A stretch of DNA of 64,000 bases from Arenibacter amylolyticus (GTDB taxonomy: Bacteria; Bacteroidota; Bacteroidia; Flavobacteriales; Flavobacteriaceae): the NCBI RefSeq assembly GCF_002150785.1, contig NZ_MTAZ01000034.1, positions 62,001 to 126,000 of the forward strand, in the 5' to 3' direction. Positions 62,401 to 64,000 of the stretch are shown one piece after another. The notes beneath the pieces were generated by a model. That model worked only from the letters and a program-made list of their open reading frames with translations, was not told the origin of the DNA and made no database searches. Positions within the stretch are counted from its first letter, which is position 1. Each line of letters begins with the position of its first letter. A program made the translations under genes and the position numbers.

Positions 62401-64000
62401 TTGTGGTGGAAGCTGGTGGCAGTGCTACAGCTGTGATAGAGACCTTTTCTAATATTGAGGTGCAGGATGGGAACTTAACCATTACGTTAATTCCAGTTAC
62501 TCAGTTCCCAAAAATATCAGGAATTGAAGTTACTGGCTCCCGTGTTCCGGAAGTTGATGCCGGTCCAGACCAGGCAATAGACTTACCTGAAAATACTATA
62601 ATTCAAAACGGTTCTGGAAGAGACCCGGATGGTGGGGTCGTTACCTACCTCTGGACCCAGATGAGTGGACCTGGAACTGCTATACTAATGGGGGAAGATA
62701 CGCCAGACCTAACAGCAAGTGAATTAATTGTAGGTACTTATGTTTTCAGACTTACCGTAACGGATGATGAGACTGATTCCAGTTGGGACGAGGTTACCAT
62801 TACAGTAAATCCGAACCCAAACAATGAACCGCCAACGGCAGTGGCTACTGCAAATCCAATGAGCGGAACCGTGCCCCTTACCGTCTCATTTACCGGTAGT
62901 AATTCTACAGACGACGTACAGGTAACGGGCTATGAATGGAATTTCATGGATGGCTCTCCCTTGAGTACAGAGGCCGACCCCGTCCATGAGTTTACGGCCG
63001 TGGGGATTTATAGTGTTGAACTAACGGTAACTGATGGGACGTTCACCAATACCACCACAGTAGACATAATGGTGAACGCTGCAACAGGAAATGAGGCACC
63101 TATTATAACCAATCCGGGAACACAAACAGATCTGGAAGGGGATGAAGTAGCCTTACAAATTGAAGCTAATGATCCCAATGGCGATATTTTAACCTACACG
63201 GCTACCGATCTTCCAAGTGGATTAACAATAAATGCATCTACAGGACTTATAAATGGAACAATCGATGTAGGCGCTTCTAGCAATAGCCCTTATAATGTAA
63301 CCTTAACAGTGATTGATGATGGATCGCCCACGGAATCGACCTCCATCTCCTTTACTTGGAATGTTGATCCAGCACCGGTAAATCAGGCTCCGGAAGTGAC
63401 TAATCCTGGGGATCAAACCAATGAAGAGGGGGAGGTTATTTCCCTTGATATTGATGCCTCGGATTCTGAAGGGGATGTACTTACCTATACAGCCGTGAAT
63501 TTGCCTAACGGTCTATCTATAGACCCGGTAATAGGACGGATAAGTGGTACCATTGCCGATGGTAGTGCGGATAATAGCCCTTACTCGGTAGAAGTAACAG
63601 TGACCGATGATGGAACACCTATAGAATCCACCACCATTTCATTTACATGGAATGTGGAGCCGTTAGTTATCAATATGCCACCGGAAATAACCAATCCAGG
63701 AACTCAGGACAATGTAGAAGGGGATGTGGTTTCACTACAGATTAATGCTTCAGATCCTGATGGGGACAATGTAACCTATGGGGCAGCTAATCTACCCAAC
63801 GGACTTTTCATTGATTCTCAAACAGGACTTATAAGTGGTACCATAGCCGACGGTACTGCTGCCAATAGTCCATATTCTGTAGAGGTTACAGTGACCGATG
63901 ATGGATCTCCAGCAGAATCCACCACCATTTCATTTACATGGAATGTTTCGGAATTTATTTCGAACCAACCTCCAATGGCAGTTGTTGAAGCTGATGAAAT
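56436..64000 (+). CDS. Giant secreted mosaic protein: propeller, PKD, CBM6-like, malectin and FG-GAP-like domains (partial)
   Basis: The frame from the ATG at 56436 is open to the window end: 2521 codons, C-terminus missing. A long signal peptide ends STLHAQ (about residue 51). Residues 55-470 form a PQQ-type sugar dehydrogenase-like beta-propeller (FAPDGRIFILDRYGEVL, GLLGLAFDPDF, VMGARNPYRIF). Then come a PKD domain (FSWDVNGDGN), a CBM6-like domain (about 670-805), an Ig-like domain and a first malectin domain (about 905-1050). FG-GAP/VCBS-like DFDGDGHMD repeats span about 1155-1530. Two more malectin domains (about 1625-1780 and 1880-2030) alternate with PKD domains. Three near-identical cadherin/He_PIG repeats of about 96 residues lie at 2220-2500. 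The second and third malectins are closely similar (NYDIVV/A..GGSATAVIE). It likely binds and perhaps oxidises sugars at the surface; a T9SS C-terminus beyond the window is expected but unseen. Confidence 0.88.
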   Translation, partial: MKKIYSPTYSTVLIEFLQLISSIKPFLGTKLKYGLLSLLAFWITYNSTLHAQLPDSLKNKFQQVNLLTGLKNATTMKFAPDGRIFILDRYGEVLIYKTDTQTALSAGTIPVFHELEDGLLGLAFDPDFLNNDFVYIYYSPSGLNANRVSRFKMDGDDLNQLSEVVMLEWETSRTAKFHSGGGLDFDSQGNLYIATGDNTGYDNPYAAWNETESDHSAEKSSSNTNDLRGKILRIKPQPDGTYTIPSGNLFPEGTPLTKPEIYVMGARNPYRIFVDKTNTDWLFWGEVGPDANEANALGPEGLDEMNLTKSAGNYGWPYFSGDNNQAYQIPYRTPSPYYNDPAAPENTSVWNTGATVLPPAQPAWIEFFHKSYFAGPRYYHDANLTDEQRFPEELDEAFFYYDFNTSKIWTVTMDAQGNILTDEPFAPSIFPTTADGFIDMAFGPDGKMYILAYGAGCCPQNVGSGKLIRVDYTGITTNAPPNVRISADTNNGSLPLTVNFSSAGTTDPDGDSPLIFSWDVNGDGNTDYTVENPTHTYLVEGTYNVQLKVDDGNGGIGVNNITIYAGNNAAEFTFNSPPDGGLMNWQDDIQVDLLVTDEEDGTIDCNNVNLVPSLGHLNHFHDEETLNGCPKSITLDVGTGHGADGDTDIFYVLNTNYTDSGGLQAFDQIVLHPKRKEAEFFDTQENTRIIPNTDPLEGGFEAIEVDNNGYISFSGRNLQNIDAVKYKVAAAQAGGTIELRQGSPTGILLATTNVPATGGLDSWVSVQSPISDPGGKNDLFFVFKHPSATTDIFNLNYVEFMGAGVSIDNSPPLVGSVTAVGASQVKVVFTEYVTQATAEQLSNYSVDNGITISSAVLQTDGRTVLLAVSTLSSDVVYNLQISNVENTSGLPIATDSYQFSTISSTRINVGGNEGSFNYGDFIADKFFGGGQLYSITAPIAGTNDDALYQTERYGNFTYEVPVPVAGEYDIRLHFAELFFGVGGQSGGPGSRIFNVSIEGVSVLNNFDILAETDPATALQKEFNNISITDGIANIQFTSVVNSAKVAAIEILPPDTFSVEPKITILSPEFGWSVNQTFDIHFSVENWKVKEGDTHMHYYIDGNLVAPHYSYEPLTIENLNLGSHTIRLELFDANHVPTGIYDEIMVSVTDQGVCNSTIFPDAWAVHQLETHSHTAVFTIPHFDLDGDGLKDIVTGGWWYKNPGAASGNWEKKTIGGNFGNVVHVYDFDGDGHMDLLGTEIGPPGSEYQSERLLWAKNDGNGNFTVYNNIPVVNTGYGEPFLAGITGGDFGLGSPYQMAINWNGAESTNFPVQMLTPTADPTTGTWTLEAISNDPSGEDIEVGDIDGDGRLDLYQGINWLRNEGDGTWTTYPINVGYATTPDRIQLADFNGNGRLDGVVGQLGLGTDPDRMQLAWFESPADPTQPWTKHIISNSVNGSLSLFAIDFDFDGDMDIVVGEWNGSKRLIAFENDLCNSGQWIEHILDDGSLNLEHHDSAMVVDIDNDGDLDVVSNGWLNNKGPRIYENTTLSPQQQDPVADAGEDQVVLLPTTSVTLNGTGSDPNGGTVTFLWNQVSGPNTATLSGENTTNLSVTDMVEGVYVFRLTVTNNRNNSVYDEVSVSVEEEVLAIRINSGGPAYTFNIVEWAADQSFTGGTTFSNNIAIANTSNDKLYQTERYASSGTLVYDIPVNDGTYDLNLHFAEIFHGVPGQGSAGGEGSRVFNIEVENGQVQIDNYDIVAAAGGSATAVIEHYENITVNDGSLTITLTSVVDFPKISGIEVLKSGGTSELPIVSAGKDKSLTLPTNSIVLDGSAYDPDGGAIVSYLWTQESGPNMATLSNETTDNLTVNDLVEGTYVFRLTVTDDEDDSAWDEMVLTVLSDPVPFRINSGGPDFEFNGELWSADQFFSGGGLHSNVIPIANTENDTLYQTERFITSGNLIYEIPVDNGKHNVSLHFAEIYFGVPNGDPNGGVGSRVFHIDVENGAQRIENYDIVVEAGGSATAVIETFSNIEVQDGNLTITLIPVTQFPKISGIEVTGSRVPEVDAGPDQAIDLPENTIIQNGSGRDPDGGVVTYLWTQMSGPGTAILMGEDTPDLTASELIVGTYVFRLTVTDDETDSSWDEVTITVNPNPNNEPPTAVATANPMSGTVPLTVSFTGSNSTDDVQVTGYEWNFMDGSPLSTEADPVHEFTAVGIYSVELTVTDGTFTNTTTVDIMVNAATGNEAPIITNPGTQTDLEGDEVALQIEANDPNGDILTYTATDLPSGLTINASTGLINGTIDVGASSNSPYNVTLTVIDDGSPTESTSISFTWNVDPAPVNQAPEVTNPGDQTNEEGEVISLDIDASDSEGDVLTYTAVNLPNGLSIDPVIGRISGTIADGSADNSPYSVEVTVTDDGTPIESTTISFTWNVEPLVINMPPEITNPGTQDNVEGDVVSLQINASDPDGDNVTYGAANLPNGLFIDSQTGLISGTIADGTAANSPYSVEVTVTDDGSPAESTTISFTWNVSEFISNQPPMAVVEADE
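63100..63945 (+). repeat. Three tandem ~96-residue Ig/cadherin-like repeats (about 288 bp each)
   Basis: ITNPGTQ/VTNPGDQ blocks start near 63112, 63402 and 63690, each ending in ISFTWNV. Copies two and three share an identical stretch of almost 30 bases at their ends (near 63628 and 63917), which suggests recent duplication or gene conversion. They lie in frame inside the giant mosaic protein gene. Confidence 0.8.

Overview
The window looks like chromosomal DNA of a Bacteroidota member, most likely a marine Flavobacteriaceae species. The evidence is AT-rich DNA with TAnnTTTG-type -7 promoter elements, a PorP/SprF protein beside a giant SprB-like adhesin with a gliding/type IX secretion (T9SS) type B C-terminus, and a Bacteroidetes-style DnaK. 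No rRNA, tRNA, CRISPR array, integrase or intact transposase was seen.

Layout. (1) 1-9809, minus strand: a lipoprotein gene cut by the window edge, a TlpA-like thioredoxin lipoprotein, and a two-gene operon of a 2508-residue repeat adhesin and its PorP/SprF partner. (2) 10159-16640: a GIY-YIG nuclease fused to an exonuclease domain that has lost its catalytic residues, a small flavin reductase, L-serine ammonia-lyase (minus strand), a repeat-rich intergenic region, and dnaK preceded by a perfect 9-9-9 inverted repeat. (3) 17083-31720, mostly minus strand: a modification region with an MBOAT O-acyltransferase and its SGNH partner, three related GNAT/FemAB-like proteins plus the decayed tail of a probable fourth, a fourth distinct FemAB-like protein, a carbamoyltransferase (the only plus-strand gene here), a PIG-L deacetylase, a formyltransferase, a HAD hydrolase, an ATP-grasp ligase and a GT2. 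(4) 32279-49453, minus strand: the core capsule/O-antigen genes. These are a PglC-like phosphoglycosyl transferase, two GT4 enzymes, a UDP-L-FucNAc set (CapE/FnlA, CapF, WecB/CapG, plus a WxcM-like cupin), a pyruvyltransferase-like protein, Wzy, Wzx, a secreted beta-helix lipoprotein, a UDP-GlcA 4-epimerase and UDP-glucose dehydrogenase. (5) 49668-55997, plus strand: a DegT aminotransferase, a PglF/FlaA1-like dehydratase, the Wza-like export lipoprotein and the Wzc-like BY-kinase, closed by a strong terminator. (6) 56436 to the window end, plus strand: the first 2521 codons of a second giant secreted mosaic protein (sugar-dehydrogenase-like propeller, PKD, CBM6-like, three malectin domains, FG-GAP-like repeats, Ig repeats).

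Together, regions 3-5 read as a Wzx/Wzy-dependent surface polysaccharide locus. It probably supplies uronic acids (GlcA, GalA), L-FucNAc and a 4-amino-4,6-dideoxy-HexNAc primer sugar. It carries an unusually large set of candidate decorating enzymes: acetyl, carbamoyl, formyl, pyruvyl, amine unmasking, and possibly amino-acyl transfer. The most unusual points are the dead-exonuclease/GIY-YIG fusion, the CIRCE-geometry element before dnaK, the expanding and decaying GNAT family, the insertion domain inside a SprB-like repeat, and the beta-helix protein embedded in the polysaccharide locus.
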